Origin: Roseomonas aerilata DSM 19363
Lineage (GTDB): Bacteria; Pseudomonadota; Alphaproteobacteria; Acetobacterales; Acetobacteraceae
Reading direction: 5' to 3'
Assembly (NCBI RefSeq): GCF_000711725.1
Contig: NZ_JONP01000007.1
Span: 1-64,000 of the forward strand
DNA: 64,000 nucleotides
Shown: positions 21,194 through 29,188 of the stretch, one piece after another
How the letters are laid out: the number at the start of each line of letters is the position of its first letter
How positions within the stretch are numbered: position 1 is the first letter of the stretch
Program-made: the position numbers and the translations under genes
The notes under the pieces: model-generated
Database searches by the model: none
Told to the model about the DNA's origin: nothing
The model's input: the letters and a program-made list of their open reading frames with translations, nothing else

Positions 21194-21991
21194 ATGCCCG
21201 ACTTCGAGAGCGCCCCCGGCGTCACCCTCCACTACACGGTGGACGACTTCACCGATCCCTGGACGCCGGCGCCCACCGTCATCCTCCTCCATGGCCTGGC
21301 GGAGAGCGGGGAGGCCTTCCGCGCCTTCGTGCCCTACCTCGCCCGACGGCACCGCGTGGTGCGCCTCGACAACCGCGGCTACGGCCGCTCCCCGGCGCTG
21401 CCCGCCGATCATCCCTGGCGCTTCGACAGCCTGGTTGCGGACGTGGTTGCGCTGATCCGCCACCTCGGGATCGAGCGCGCGCATCTCGTTGGCGGGAAGA
21501 TCGGCGGCACCATCGCGCTGGCCACCGCCGCACGGCACCCGGAACTGGTGGGGCGGCTGGCCGTGCTCGGGGGCCCGGCCTCGCTGACGGGCATGATCAC
21601 CCGCACCCCCGCCTGGCGCGCCCAGATCGCGGCCGAGGGCGTGCGCCCCTGGGTGCGCGCCTCCAATGCCGGCCGCCTGGGCACGCGGATGAGCCCCGCC
21701 CAGTTGCAATGGTGGGAGGACCTGATGTCCGGCACCGCCGCCTCCACGCTGGAGGGCTTCCTCCAGATGGTGCCGACGGTGGACGTGACGGCGGAGGTGG
21801 AGCGCATCCGCGCCCCCACCCTCGTGGTCACCACCACCGGCAGCGGCCTCGGCTCGGCGGACGAGGTGCGCGCCTGGCAGGAGCGCATCCCGGACTCCCG
21901 CCTCGTCGTGCTGGAGAACGACTCCTACCACGTCGCCGCCTCCGACCCCGACGAGACGGCGGCGCTGGTGCGGGACTTTCTGGCGGAATGA
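21194..21991 (+). CDS. Alpha/beta-hydrolase-fold protein lacking the nucleophile serine
   Basis: A 265-residue alpha/beta-hydrolase-fold protein. The oxyanion HGLAESG and strand/turn RLDNRGYGRS are normal, and a late His (NDSYHVA) is present. At the nucleophile elbow the sequence reads LVGGKIGG, so Lys102 stands where GxSxG needs Ser. Either it uses other chemistry or it is not a hydrolase. Its stop overlaps the start of the next gene (ATGA), so it is coupled to the GFA-family protein. The start 21194 follows CCGAGGATCCC. Function unknown. Confidence 0.82.
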   Translation: MPDFESAPGVTLHYTVDDFTDPWTPAPTVILLHGLAESGEAFRAFVPYLARRHRVVRLDNRGYGRSPALPADHPWRFDSLVADVVALIRHLGIERAHLVGGKIGGTIALATAARHPELVGRLAVLGGPASLTGMITRTPAWRAQIAAEGVRPWVRASNAGRLGTRMSPAQLQWWEDLMSGTAASTLEGFLQMVPTVDVTAEVERIRAPTLVVTTTGSGLGSADEVRAWQERIPDSRLVVLENDSYHVAASDPDETAALVRDFLAE

Positions 21992-22398
21992 GCGCCCCTC
22001 TCACGGGCCGCTGCCTCTGCGGCGCCGTGCGCTTCACCCTCGCCACGCGGCCCCTCGCTGCGCGCGCCTGCTGGTGCCGGACCTGCCAGTACCTCTCCTC
22101 CGGCAACGCCTCCGTCGGCGCCATCTTCCGCCGTGCCGACCTCACCCTCACCGGCGAGACGGCCGAGTTCACCAGCGCGGCCGACAGCGGCACCCCCGTC
22201 CGCCGCCGCTTCTGCCCCCGCTGCGGCACGCCCCTCTTCGCCGAGGCGCCCAACGCGCCGGACCTCCTCCTCGTGCGGGCGGGGGCGCTGGACGATCCGG
22301 AAGCGGCCCGGCCGGAGCGCACCATCTGGACCCGCTCCGCGCCCGCCTGGGGGCTGATCGACCCGGGGCTGCCGTGCTGCGAGGGGCAGCCTTCCTGA
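21988..22398 (+). CDS. GFA-family (CENP-V/Gfa) zinc protein
   Basis: A 136-residue small zinc-binding protein of the glutathione-dependent formaldehyde-activating (Gfa/CENP-V) fold. Metal ligands are visible in GRCLCGAVRF, the ARACWCRTCQ segment and FCPRCGTPLF. Most members have unknown substrates; true formaldehyde-glutathione adduct activity is only shown for a few. It overlaps the upstream alpha/beta protein by 4 nt, implying linked function. Confidence 0.9.
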   Translation: MSAPLTGRCLCGAVRFTLATRPLAARACWCRTCQYLSSGNASVGAIFRRADLTLTGETAEFTSAADSGTPVRRRFCPRCGTPLFAEAPNAPDLLLVRAGALDDPEAARPERTIWTRSAPAWGLIDPGLPCCEGQPS

Positions 22399-22401
22399 TC
22401 G

Positions 22402-22637
22402 GGCGGCGCGGGCTGCCCCGGGGAGAGGAAGAAGGAATTCTTCCTCTCCCCGGCCCCCTCTCCATCATCTTTTTCTTCGAATTTGAACGGTCCTGCGGCC
22501 TGTGCGCCTCGGGTCGTGGACCCGAGGCGACGGAACGATCAGGAAGGTTCCGCGACAGCCAGACGGGGGTCCAGGGGCCTCAGGCCCTTGGCGGGTGAGG
22601 TTTGGAGAGGGCGGCGCCCTCTCCAAGGCCACCAGCG
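22402..22637 (+). repeat. FHR-4, four-hairpin repeat, A-to-F (long A subtype)
   Basis: Palindrome A 22418-22453 with a central GAATTC, then CATCATCTTTTTC, C 22506-22528 (perfect), spacer GGTTCCGCGACAGCCAG, E 22571-22591 (one mismatch), F 22604-22624 (GGAGAGGGC-GGC-GCCCTCTCC) and the terminal repeat GGCCACCAGCG at 22627-22637. It separates two tandem genes. Confidence 0.92.
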
Positions 22638-22691
22638 TATCCGGAAGCCTGCGCCAGTGCTTCGGTCACCCCATATCCAGGCGGCCACCCC

Positions 22692-23597
22692 ATGCCCCTG
22701 ACCCTCCCCCGCCCCTTGCAGTATTGGACCGAGGCGACCGCCGCCGCCCTCCTGCACCCGCCCGGCGCCTCGCCGACCGATTTTGCCGAACCCGCTGGCG
22801 AGGCGGCGCTGGCGGCGGCGGATTCCGTCGCCTGGCGGGTCTTCAAGAACCCGGTCGCGCTCTTCGTCGGCGGGGTGGCGGCGGTCATCCTGGAACTGGC
22901 CGAGCCGCGCGTCCGCACCGGCGTCTGGGAGCACACGGGCTTCCGCGAGGATCCGCTCGGGCGGCTCCAGCGCACCGGGCTTGCCGCCATGGTCACGGTC
23001 TATGGCCCGCGGAGCGTGGCGGAGCGGATGATCGCCCGCATCGTCCGCGCCCATGAGGCGGTGCGGGGCCATACGCCTTCCGGCGAGCCCTACCACGCCA
23101 ACGACCCGGAACTGCTGCGCTGGGTGCAGGCCACCGCCGCCTTCGGCTTCGGCGAGGCCTATAGCCGCTACGTCCGCCCGCTCTCCGGCGAGAGCTTCGA
23201 CCAGCTGCTGGCGGAGGGCGCCCCCGCCGCAGAGCTCTACGGCGCGGAGGGCGTGCCGACCTCGCGCGCCGGGCTGGCGGCGCTGTTCGATGCCACGAGG
23301 CCGCGTCTCGAGCCCTCCCCCATCCTCGCGGAGTTCCTGCGGATCATGCGCCGCGCCCCGGTTCTGCCGGTGCCGCTGCGGCTGCTGCAGGGCCTGCTGG
23401 TGCGCGCCGCCGTGGACCTTCTCCCCGAACCCGACCGCCGCCGCCTTGGCCTCCTCGCCGAAGGCCTGCGGCCCTGGGAGAGGCCGCTCCTCCGCGCCAT
23501 GGGGCGTCTCGCGGACCGGCTTGTGCTGCGGAACGGCCCCGCGGTCCGCGCCTGTCTCCGTCTCGGCCTGCCCGCGGATTACCTCTACGGCCGCTGA
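22692..23597 (+). CDS. Oxygenase MpaB-family (DUF2236) protein
   Basis: A 301-residue protein of the DUF2236/MpaB family, related to latex-clearing and mycophenolic-acid pathway oxygenases that probably bind heme. Family features are the N-terminal WRVFKNPVALFVGGVAAVILELAEPRV (two pieces), HTGFREDPLGRLQRT and LLRWVQATAAFGFGEAY. The start ATG 22692 has a weak ribosome site; the frame is open farther upstream but runs into the FHR-4 repeat. The substrate is unknown. Confidence 0.8.
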   Translation: MPLTLPRPLQYWTEATAAALLHPPGASPTDFAEPAGEAALAAADSVAWRVFKNPVALFVGGVAAVILELAEPRVRTGVWEHTGFREDPLGRLQRTGLAAMVTVYGPRSVAERMIARIVRAHEAVRGHTPSGEPYHANDPELLRWVQATAAFGFGEAYSRYVRPLSGESFDQLLAEGAPAAELYGAEGVPTSRAGLAALFDATRPRLEPSPILAEFLRIMRRAPVLPVPLRLLQGLLVRAAVDLLPEPDRRRLGLLAEGLRPWERPLLRAMGRLADRLVLRNGPAVRACLRLGLPADYLYGR

Positions 23598-23697
23598 TCC
23601 GTTGCCAAGAAGGGACGGCGGCAACATCTCCTGGGGCAGCCTGCCCGCTCCGAGCCCCATGGCGGGGCGCGGCGGCGGCACCGGAACACAGCCCTGC

Positions 23698-24459
23698 ATG
23701 ACGCGACCTCCCGCCTCTCTCGCGCCCGCCCTCCTCCTGGCCGCGGCCCTCTCCGCCTGCGCGGCGCCCCTGCCGGGCATCGGGCCCGGCTCGAAGCGGG
23801 AGGCCGTGGATGTGACCGCCGCGCCCTGGCGCTCCCTCGGCCTGGTGGAGACCGCGGCGGGCGGCCGCTGCACCGGCGCGCTCGTCAGCCCCAACACCGT
23901 CCTCACCGCCGCGCACTGCCTCATCGACCCGCGCACCACCCAGCCCGTCCCGGCCGGCGCGGTGCGCTTCACCCTCGCCGCCTCCCCGACCGGCGGCACG
24001 GGACAGGCGCGGGCCTTCCAGGCGGTCATCGGGCCCAACTTCTCCGTCGCGCCCGGACCCCGCCCCGACCCGAAGGCGCCGCCCGATTCTGATTGGGCCA
24101 TCCTGATGCTGGATCAGCCCATCGCCGCCCCCTCCCTCGCCCTCTCGCTGGAAGCTGGCTACCTCCTGCCGGGCACCGCCCTCGCCTTCGGCGGCTACCA
24201 GGCGGACCGCGATCTGGAGATGGTGGCCGACACCGCCTGCGCCGTGGCTGGCTACGCCCGCGATCCCGCCGGGCACGTCATGCTCCACCACTCCTGCGCG
24301 GGCACGGTCGGCGCCAGCGGCGGGCCCCTCCTCGCGCGGCTGCCCAACGGCGGCTGGGTGGTGGCAGGGATCGGGTCGCTCGCGGAAGGCGGCGTCACCG
24401 GGGGATGGGCGGTGCCGACCGCCTCGATCGCGCGGGTGGCGCTGAGCGGCCGGCGCTGA
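23698..24459 (+). CDS. Trypsin-like serine protease, putative lipoprotein
   Basis: A 253-residue chymotrypsin-fold protease. The signal peptide ends in a lipobox (LSAC, Cys21), so it is probably anchored in a membrane and faces the periplasm. The triad is complete: His73 in VLTAAHC, Asp132 in SDWAILML and Ser207 in GASGGPLL. Further Cys residues can form disulfides. It starts 100 bp after the MpaB gene and ends just before repeat FHR-5. The substrate is unknown. Confidence 0.88.
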   Translation: MTRPPASLAPALLLAAALSACAAPLPGIGPGSKREAVDVTAAPWRSLGLVETAAGGRCTGALVSPNTVLTAAHCLIDPRTTQPVPAGAVRFTLAASPTGGTGQARAFQAVIGPNFSVAPGPRPDPKAPPDSDWAILMLDQPIAAPSLALSLEAGYLLPGTALAFGGYQADRDLEMVADTACAVAGYARDPAGHVMLHHSCAGTVGASGGPLLARLPNGGWVVAGIGSLAEGGVTGGWAVPTASIARVALSGRR

Positions 24460-24464
24460 CGACC

Positions 24465-24666
24465 CTAGGGGAGGAAGAAGGACTTCTTCCTCCCCCAGAC
24501 CCCCTCCATCATCTTTTTCGAGTTGAAGATGCTTGGCGGCCGGTGCGCCTCGGGTCATGGACCCGAGGCGACGACCCACAAAGGAAGGTTCCGCGACAGC
24601 CAGAAAGAGAAAGATGAGGGAGGGTCCAGGGAGGGAGAATTCCTTCTCCCTCCCTGGAGTCACCAA
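24465..24666 (+). repeat. FHR-5, chimeric repeat with an A palindrome at both ends
   Basis: Left palindrome A 24468-24495 (13-bp arms GGGGAGGAAGAAG; the central GAATTC has become GACTTC), then CATCATCTTTTTC, C 24547-24569 and spacer GGTTCCGCGACAGCCAG. Instead of E and F, it continues with AAAGATGAGGGAGGGTCC and an inverted second A at 24626-24657 (arms CCAGGGAGGGAGAA). It looks like a recombinant of two oppositely oriented copies. It lies between convergent genes. Confidence 0.85.
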
Positions 24667-24675
24667 AGCCGTCCG

Positions 24676-26331
24676 CTAAGGACCCCCACCGGGCCAGCAA
24701 GGCGGCGAGACGCCCGGCGCCGGCACGAGGCGAAGGATCGGATCCCGCATCCAGGCCTGGAGGGCGGGTTCCGGCCAGGGCGCGATGTAGTGGGCCCAGT
24801 CCGTCGAATCCTCGAAGACCGATTGCCGCGCGGCCTCGGGGAAGGAGCAATGGGTGCTCGCCGCCCAGGGCCGGTGGGTGACGAGAAGGCTGCCCTCCAT
24901 CGCCGAGCCCGCGGTGCCGAGAACCACGCAGGCCAGCAGCACCCGCCGCGCCCATTGGCGGCGACGGTCCGGCGCGGGCGCCAGCAGGGCGGTGCCGGCC
25001 ACCACCGCGAGCACCGCCAGCGGCACCATGCCGCCCCGCGCCGTCATCTCGTTGCCCGGCCCGAAGACATAGCCTGGCAGCACGCAGAGGATGGCAGTGG
25101 AGAAGCCCAGCAGCCGGCTGCGGAGAAGGAGGGCGGAGGGCACCGCCCAGCACAGCACCTCCACCACCAGGAACAGCGCCCAGACGCCGAGGGAGCGCGC
25201 CCAAGGGTGGACGGTGAGCAGGAAGCCGTGCGGCACCGCCGACGACCCCGCGACAAGGTAGAGGCAGACCGGCACCGCGAGCGCCAGGGAGACGAGGTTC
25301 GGGAGGGCGGGGATGGCCGAGAGCACGGCGCGCCAGCCCTGGCGCAGCGCCATGAAGCCGCCGAGCAGCGCGGCGCCGGCGGCCGAGACCGGGCTCCAGA
25401 AGGCCGCGCCGACGACGAGAGGCCCGAGGCCGCGCAGGAAGGCCGGGTTCGACCCGTGGCGCATCAGCAGCAGCGCCGGCAGCCAGGCCGGCAGCGCGTG
25501 GTTGGGCACCCAGAGCAGCGCGGTGACATGGCCGGAATACTGGAAGAAGCGCGGCCACCACTCGCCGCCACGCCCCCAGCTGCCGAAGATCCCGGCGCCG
25601 AAGGTCCCGTCGAGATACATGTTCGGCAGGATGTCGAGCCCGCCGAAGACCACGAACAGGCCGGCGAGGAGGGCGAAGGCCCCCCGCCGCCCGGGCGCGA
25701 CCCGCTGCGCGACCGAGCGCAGCAGCATCAGCAGCAGGCCGAGCCCGAGGCCGGTCCAGGCCCAGAGCGCCGCCTCCGCCGCCCGCAGCCCCGCCAGGCG
25801 CCCGAGCAGCCCGGCCGGCGTGTAATAGCCGAGCGGCGCGCGCAGCAGCCAGTTCTCGCCGCTCTCCGCGTGCTGGTGGACCACGGGCCAGGGGCCGGTG
25901 GAGAGATCGTGCAGCACCGCGTCCCGGATCTGCCAGTCAGCGGCGCTGTAGACGAGGTGGTGCGCCCCGCTCGCCCCCGCCCAGAGCAGGCCAAGCGCGA
26001 GCAGCAGCAGCGTCCGCCCCTTGGGCAGGGGCCACCCGCCCCGCCAGCCCGGCAGGCGCGCGATCGCCAGCAGCCCCGCCACGACAGCGATGGCACCCAG
26101 CCACGGCACCGCCCAGCCGCCGAGGAACACGAGGCTCGGCACGAGCATGTAGATCGTGACCGCGAGGGAGAGCCCGTCCGGCGACGCCTGCCCGAGCAGC
26201 GCGTCGAGGTCCGGCCGGGCCGCATTGCGACCCAGTGCCGGGAAACTCTCGTCGGTCGCCGCGGGCGAGGCCGGAGGGGGCACCCTGCGCGCGCCATCGC
26301 CTGTCAGCTGGCCGCCTTCCATGCGCGGCAT
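24676..26331 (-). CDS. Multi-spanning membrane protein, unrecognised
   Basis: A 551-residue integral membrane protein with about ten or more predicted helices. I do not recognise the family. The first extracytoplasmic loop after helix 2-3 carries HHLVYSAADWQIRDAVLHDL, and a long soluble-looking C-terminal segment (about the last 70 residues) follows the final helix. Polytopic architecture with an acidic first loop resembles GT-C-type glycosyltransferases, and the divergent neighbours are glycan genes, so a role in glycan assembly is possible but unproven. The start may be 26331 or 26322. It ends next to FHR-5. Confidence 0.7.
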   Translation of the reverse strand: MPRMEGGQLTGDGARRVPPPASPAATDESFPALGRNAARPDLDALLGQASPDGLSLAVTIYMLVPSLVFLGGWAVPWLGAIAVVAGLLAIARLPGWRGGWPLPKGRTLLLLALGLLWAGASGAHHLVYSAADWQIRDAVLHDLSTGPWPVVHQHAESGENWLLRAPLGYYTPAGLLGRLAGLRAAEAALWAWTGLGLGLLLMLLRSVAQRVAPGRRGAFALLAGLFVVFGGLDILPNMYLDGTFGAGIFGSWGRGGEWWPRFFQYSGHVTALLWVPNHALPAWLPALLLMRHGSNPAFLRGLGPLVVGAAFWSPVSAAGAALLGGFMALRQGWRAVLSAIPALPNLVSLALAVPVCLYLVAGSSAVPHGFLLTVHPWARSLGVWALFLVVEVLCWAVPSALLLRSRLLGFSTAILCVLPGYVFGPGNEMTARGGMVPLAVLAVVAGTALLAPAPDRRRQWARRVLLACVVLGTAGSAMEGSLLVTHRPWAASTHCSFPEAARQSVFEDSTDWAHYIAPWPEPALQAWMRDPILRLVPAPGVSPPCWPGGGP

Positions 26332-26843
26332 ATCGCACGCGGCGCGCCGTGGAACCAGCCGCGGCGGCACCGGGCGCGGCGCGTGTCAGCACGGTGAAAG
26401 CGGCACCCGCGCGGCCTCTCACGCGAACTTGCGCGGGGCGGCGCCGAGGGCAAGGCGGATGTCGGCGCGGCCGCGTAACATAGGTTAGGTGGAACGCAAG
26501 CCGCTGCCGATAAGCACGGGAAATGCTCCGTCACGAACACGCCGAACGCGAAGCGCAGGATCTTTGCGCAACGCGTGAAGGTCTTGCGCGCGGTTTCCCG
26601 CGCAGCCCTCGCGCACTCTCGTATTCGTCATCGACAATGGCGGCGCGTGCCACAGTTTTGCCAAGCGCAACCGCTTCATTCGCTGCCATCCGGGCACGAA
26701 AGGCCAAGACCGCGACGCGTGCTGCATCGCAGCGCCGCGACGCGCGTTAAGCCGTCACCCCGACAGGTGACCGATCGACCGAGCCGGGGCTGCGGGCATG
26801 CTGAAAGGCGGGCCCAACCCCGTAAAGAGGAAGGACTCAGCCC
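26332..26843. other. 512-bp intergenic region, no gene recognised
   Basis: The gap between the divergent membrane protein and the glycosyltransferase. No convincing coding frame, tRNA or repeat is visible. It is less GC-rich than its surroundings (for example the AACATAGGTTAGGTGG stretch near 26477), consistent with promoters for both directions or an unrecognised RNA. Confidence 0.4.
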
Positions 26844-28037
26844 ATTTCCGTCGCCCCCGCCGGTGCGCAAGCGCCACTGCTTCTCTGCCTCTCGCATCTC
26901 CGTTGGGATTTCGTGTTCCAGCGCCCGCAGCATCTCCTCTCTCGCGCGGCGAAGTCGCACCGCGTGGTCTTCTTCGAGGAGCCGATCCGCAAGCCGGCCG
27001 CGCCCGACCTGCCGCGCCTGGAACGCCACATGACGCCGAGCGGCGTCGAGGTCGCGGTGCCGATCCTGCCCGAAGGCATGGACGAGGCCGCGAGCGACGA
27101 TGCGCAGCGCGCGCTGCTGGACGGCCTGCTCGCCGGCCAGCGCCCGGACATCGCCTGGTACTACACGCCGATGTCGCTCGGCTTCACGACGCACCTGAAC
27201 CCGGTCGTCACCGTCTATGACTGCATGGACGAGCTCTCGGCTTTCCGCGGCGCTTCGCCCCAGCTCACGCTGCGCGAGCGGCGGCTGCTGCGCCAGGCGG
27301 ATGTCGTCTTCACCGGCGGGCGCTCGCTCTATGAGGCGAAGCTCGGCCTGCACCCGCGCGTGCACCTCTTCACCTCGGGCGTCGATTCCGCGCATTTCGC
27401 GAAGTCCCGCGAGCTGCGCGCCTCCGGCGCGCCCGAGCCCGCGGACCAGGCGAACATCCCGCACCCGCGCATCGGCTGGTTCGGCGTGGTGGACGAGCGC
27501 ATGGACCTCGGGCTGCTCGACGCCGCCGCGGCGCTGCGCCCGGACTGGTCCTTCGTGATGATCGGCCCCGTGGTGAAGATCGACCCCGCGAGCTGCCCGA
27601 AGCGCCCCAACATCCACTGGCTGGGCGGGCGCAAGATGGACGAGCTTCCCGCCTATCTCGCGGGCTGGGACTGCGGCTTCATGAACTTCGCGCTCAACGA
27701 GAGCACGCGCTTCATCTCGCCGACGAAGACCCCCGAATACCTCGCCGCCGGCGTGCCGGTGGTCTCCACGCCCATCAAGGACGTGGTGCGCTCCTGGGGC
27801 GCGGAAGGCCTCGTCGAGATCGCGTCCAGCGCCGAAGAGGCGGTTGCCGCGATGGAGACGGCCATGTCGCGCCCGCGCGAATCCTGGCTGCCCAAGGCCG
27901 ATCGCCTTCTCGCCCAGGGTTCCTGGGACTCCATCTGGTCCAGCATGCACGAACTTCTCCGCCAGGCCGCGGCGACGAAGGTTGCCGGCGACGGATCCCT
28001 CAATTCCCGCGCGGTCGCGAGTCCGAACCATGTTTGA
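26844..28037 (+). CDS. Glycosyltransferase, probably started at ATT
   Basis: About 397 residues, a cytosolic GT-B-like glycosyltransferase of the family that begins LRWDFVxQRPQH; it would transfer a sugar in extracellular or surface glycan synthesis. The conserved opening LRWDFVFQRPQH is at 19-30 and the C-terminal donor region has SPTKTPEYLAAGVPVVSTP. The conserved opening lies upstream of the first usual start codon (GTG 26913), and an in-frame TAA at 26828 limits extension. Between them the only codon well placed behind AGGAAGG is ATT 26844. Either ATT initiates or a base error hides the start. The last 8 nt overlap the mutase gene. Confidence 0.78.
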   Translation: MSVAPAGAQAPLLLCLSHLRWDFVFQRPQHLLSRAAKSHRVVFFEEPIRKPAAPDLPRLERHMTPSGVEVAVPILPEGMDEAASDDAQRALLDGLLAGQRPDIAWYYTPMSLGFTTHLNPVVTVYDCMDELSAFRGASPQLTLRERRLLRQADVVFTGGRSLYEAKLGLHPRVHLFTSGVDSAHFAKSRELRASGAPEPADQANIPHPRIGWFGVVDERMDLGLLDAAAALRPDWSFVMIGPVVKIDPASCPKRPNIHWLGGRKMDELPAYLAGWDCGFMNFALNESTRFISPTKTPEYLAAGVPVVSTPIKDVVRSWGAEGLVEIASSAEEAVAAMETAMSRPRESWLPKADRLLAQGSWDSIWSSMHELLRQAAATKVAGDGSLNSRAVASPNHV

Positions 28038-29181
28038 TTGGCTGATCGTCGGTGCCGGCTTCGCCGGCGCCACCCTTGCTGAGCGCATCGCCACCGTGCG
28101 CGGCGAGCGCGTTCTCGTCGTGGACCGCCGCGACCACATCGGCGGCAACGCCTATGACGAGCAGGATGCCGCCGGCATCCTGATGCACCGCTACGGCCCG
28201 CACATCTTCCACACGAACTCGGACGCGGTGTTCTCGCACCTGTCGCGCTTCACCAAGTGGCGCGCCTACGAGCACCGCGTGCTGGCGAAGCTGGCCGACG
28301 GCAAGCTCGTTCCCATGCCGATCAACCGCACGACGGTGAACCGCATGAACGACCTCTCCCTCACGACGGAGGACGAGGTCGAGGCCTTCTTCAACGCGCG
28401 CGCCGAGGCCGTGCCGGAGATCCGCTCCTCCGAGGACGTCGTCGTCTCCCGCGTCGGGCGCGAGCTCTACGAGACCTTCTTCCGCGGCTACACCAGGAAG
28501 CAATGGGGCCTGGATCCGTCGGAGCTCGACAAGTCCGTCACCTCCCGCGTGCCGACGCGCGCGAACACGGACGACCGCTACTTCACCGACACGCACCAGT
28601 TCATGCCGCTCGATGGCTACACCGCCATGTTCAAGCGCATGCTGGACCACCCGAACATCACGGTCCTCACCGGCACCGACTACCGCGACATCAAGGGCAA
28701 GGTGCCCTTCCGCCGCATGGTCTGGACCGGCCCGGTGGACGAGTATTTCGACTTCCGCTTCGGCAAGCTCCCCTATCGCAGCCTCACCTTCAAGCACGAG
28801 ACGCTGGAGCAGGAGTGGTACCAGCCGGTCGGCACGGTGAACTACCCGGGCGAGGAGGTGCCCTACACGCGCATCTCCGAGTACAAGCACCTCACTGGCC
28901 AGGTGAACGGGAAGACCACCATCACCACCGAGTTCCCCTCGGCCGAGGGCGACCCCTACTACCCCGTGCCGCGGCCGGAGAACGCGGAGCTCTACAAGCG
29001 CTACGAGGCGCTGGCGGACGCGACCGAGGACGTGTGGTTCGTCGGCCGCCTCGCGACCTACCGCTACTACAACATGGACCAGGTCGTGGCGCAGGCGCTG
29101 GCCACCTTCCGCCGCATCGAGACAGGCGTGCCGCAGCGTTCGGCCAACGACGCGACGGGCCTCGTCGCGACGGGGGCCTGA
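28030..29181 (+). CDS. glf: UDP-galactopyranose mutase
   Basis: A 383-residue FAD enzyme converting UDP-galactopyranose to UDP-galactofuranose. The FAD Rossmann motif VGAGFAGATLAE (7-18), VDRRDHIGGNAYDE, RYGPHIFHT, the active-site FRGYTRKQWG and the C-terminal flavin contact YRYYNMDQVVAQAL are complete. It overlaps the upstream glycosyltransferase by 8 nt and is followed 7 bp later by a glycosidase, so the three form one operon. It implies a galactofuranose-containing glycan. A related mutase using another sugar cannot be excluded. Confidence 0.93.
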   Translation: MFDWLIVGAGFAGATLAERIATVRGERVLVVDRRDHIGGNAYDEQDAAGILMHRYGPHIFHTNSDAVFSHLSRFTKWRAYEHRVLAKLADGKLVPMPINRTTVNRMNDLSLTTEDEVEAFFNARAEAVPEIRSSEDVVVSRVGRELYETFFRGYTRKQWGLDPSELDKSVTSRVPTRANTDDRYFTDTHQFMPLDGYTAMFKRMLDHPNITVLTGTDYRDIKGKVPFRRMVWTGPVDEYFDFRFGKLPYRSLTFKHETLEQEWYQPVGTVNYPGEEVPYTRISEYKHLTGQVNGKTTITTEFPSAEGDPYYPVPRPENAELYKRYEALADATEDVWFVGRLATYRYYNMDQVVAQALATFRRIETGVPQRSANDATGLVATGA

Positions 29182-29188
29182 ACGGGGA

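Noticed and set aside
26523-26750. Small open frames in the gap before the glycosyltransferase
   Set aside because: They are basic, low-complexity and in conflict with each other; no ribosome site or hydrophobic signal supports them.
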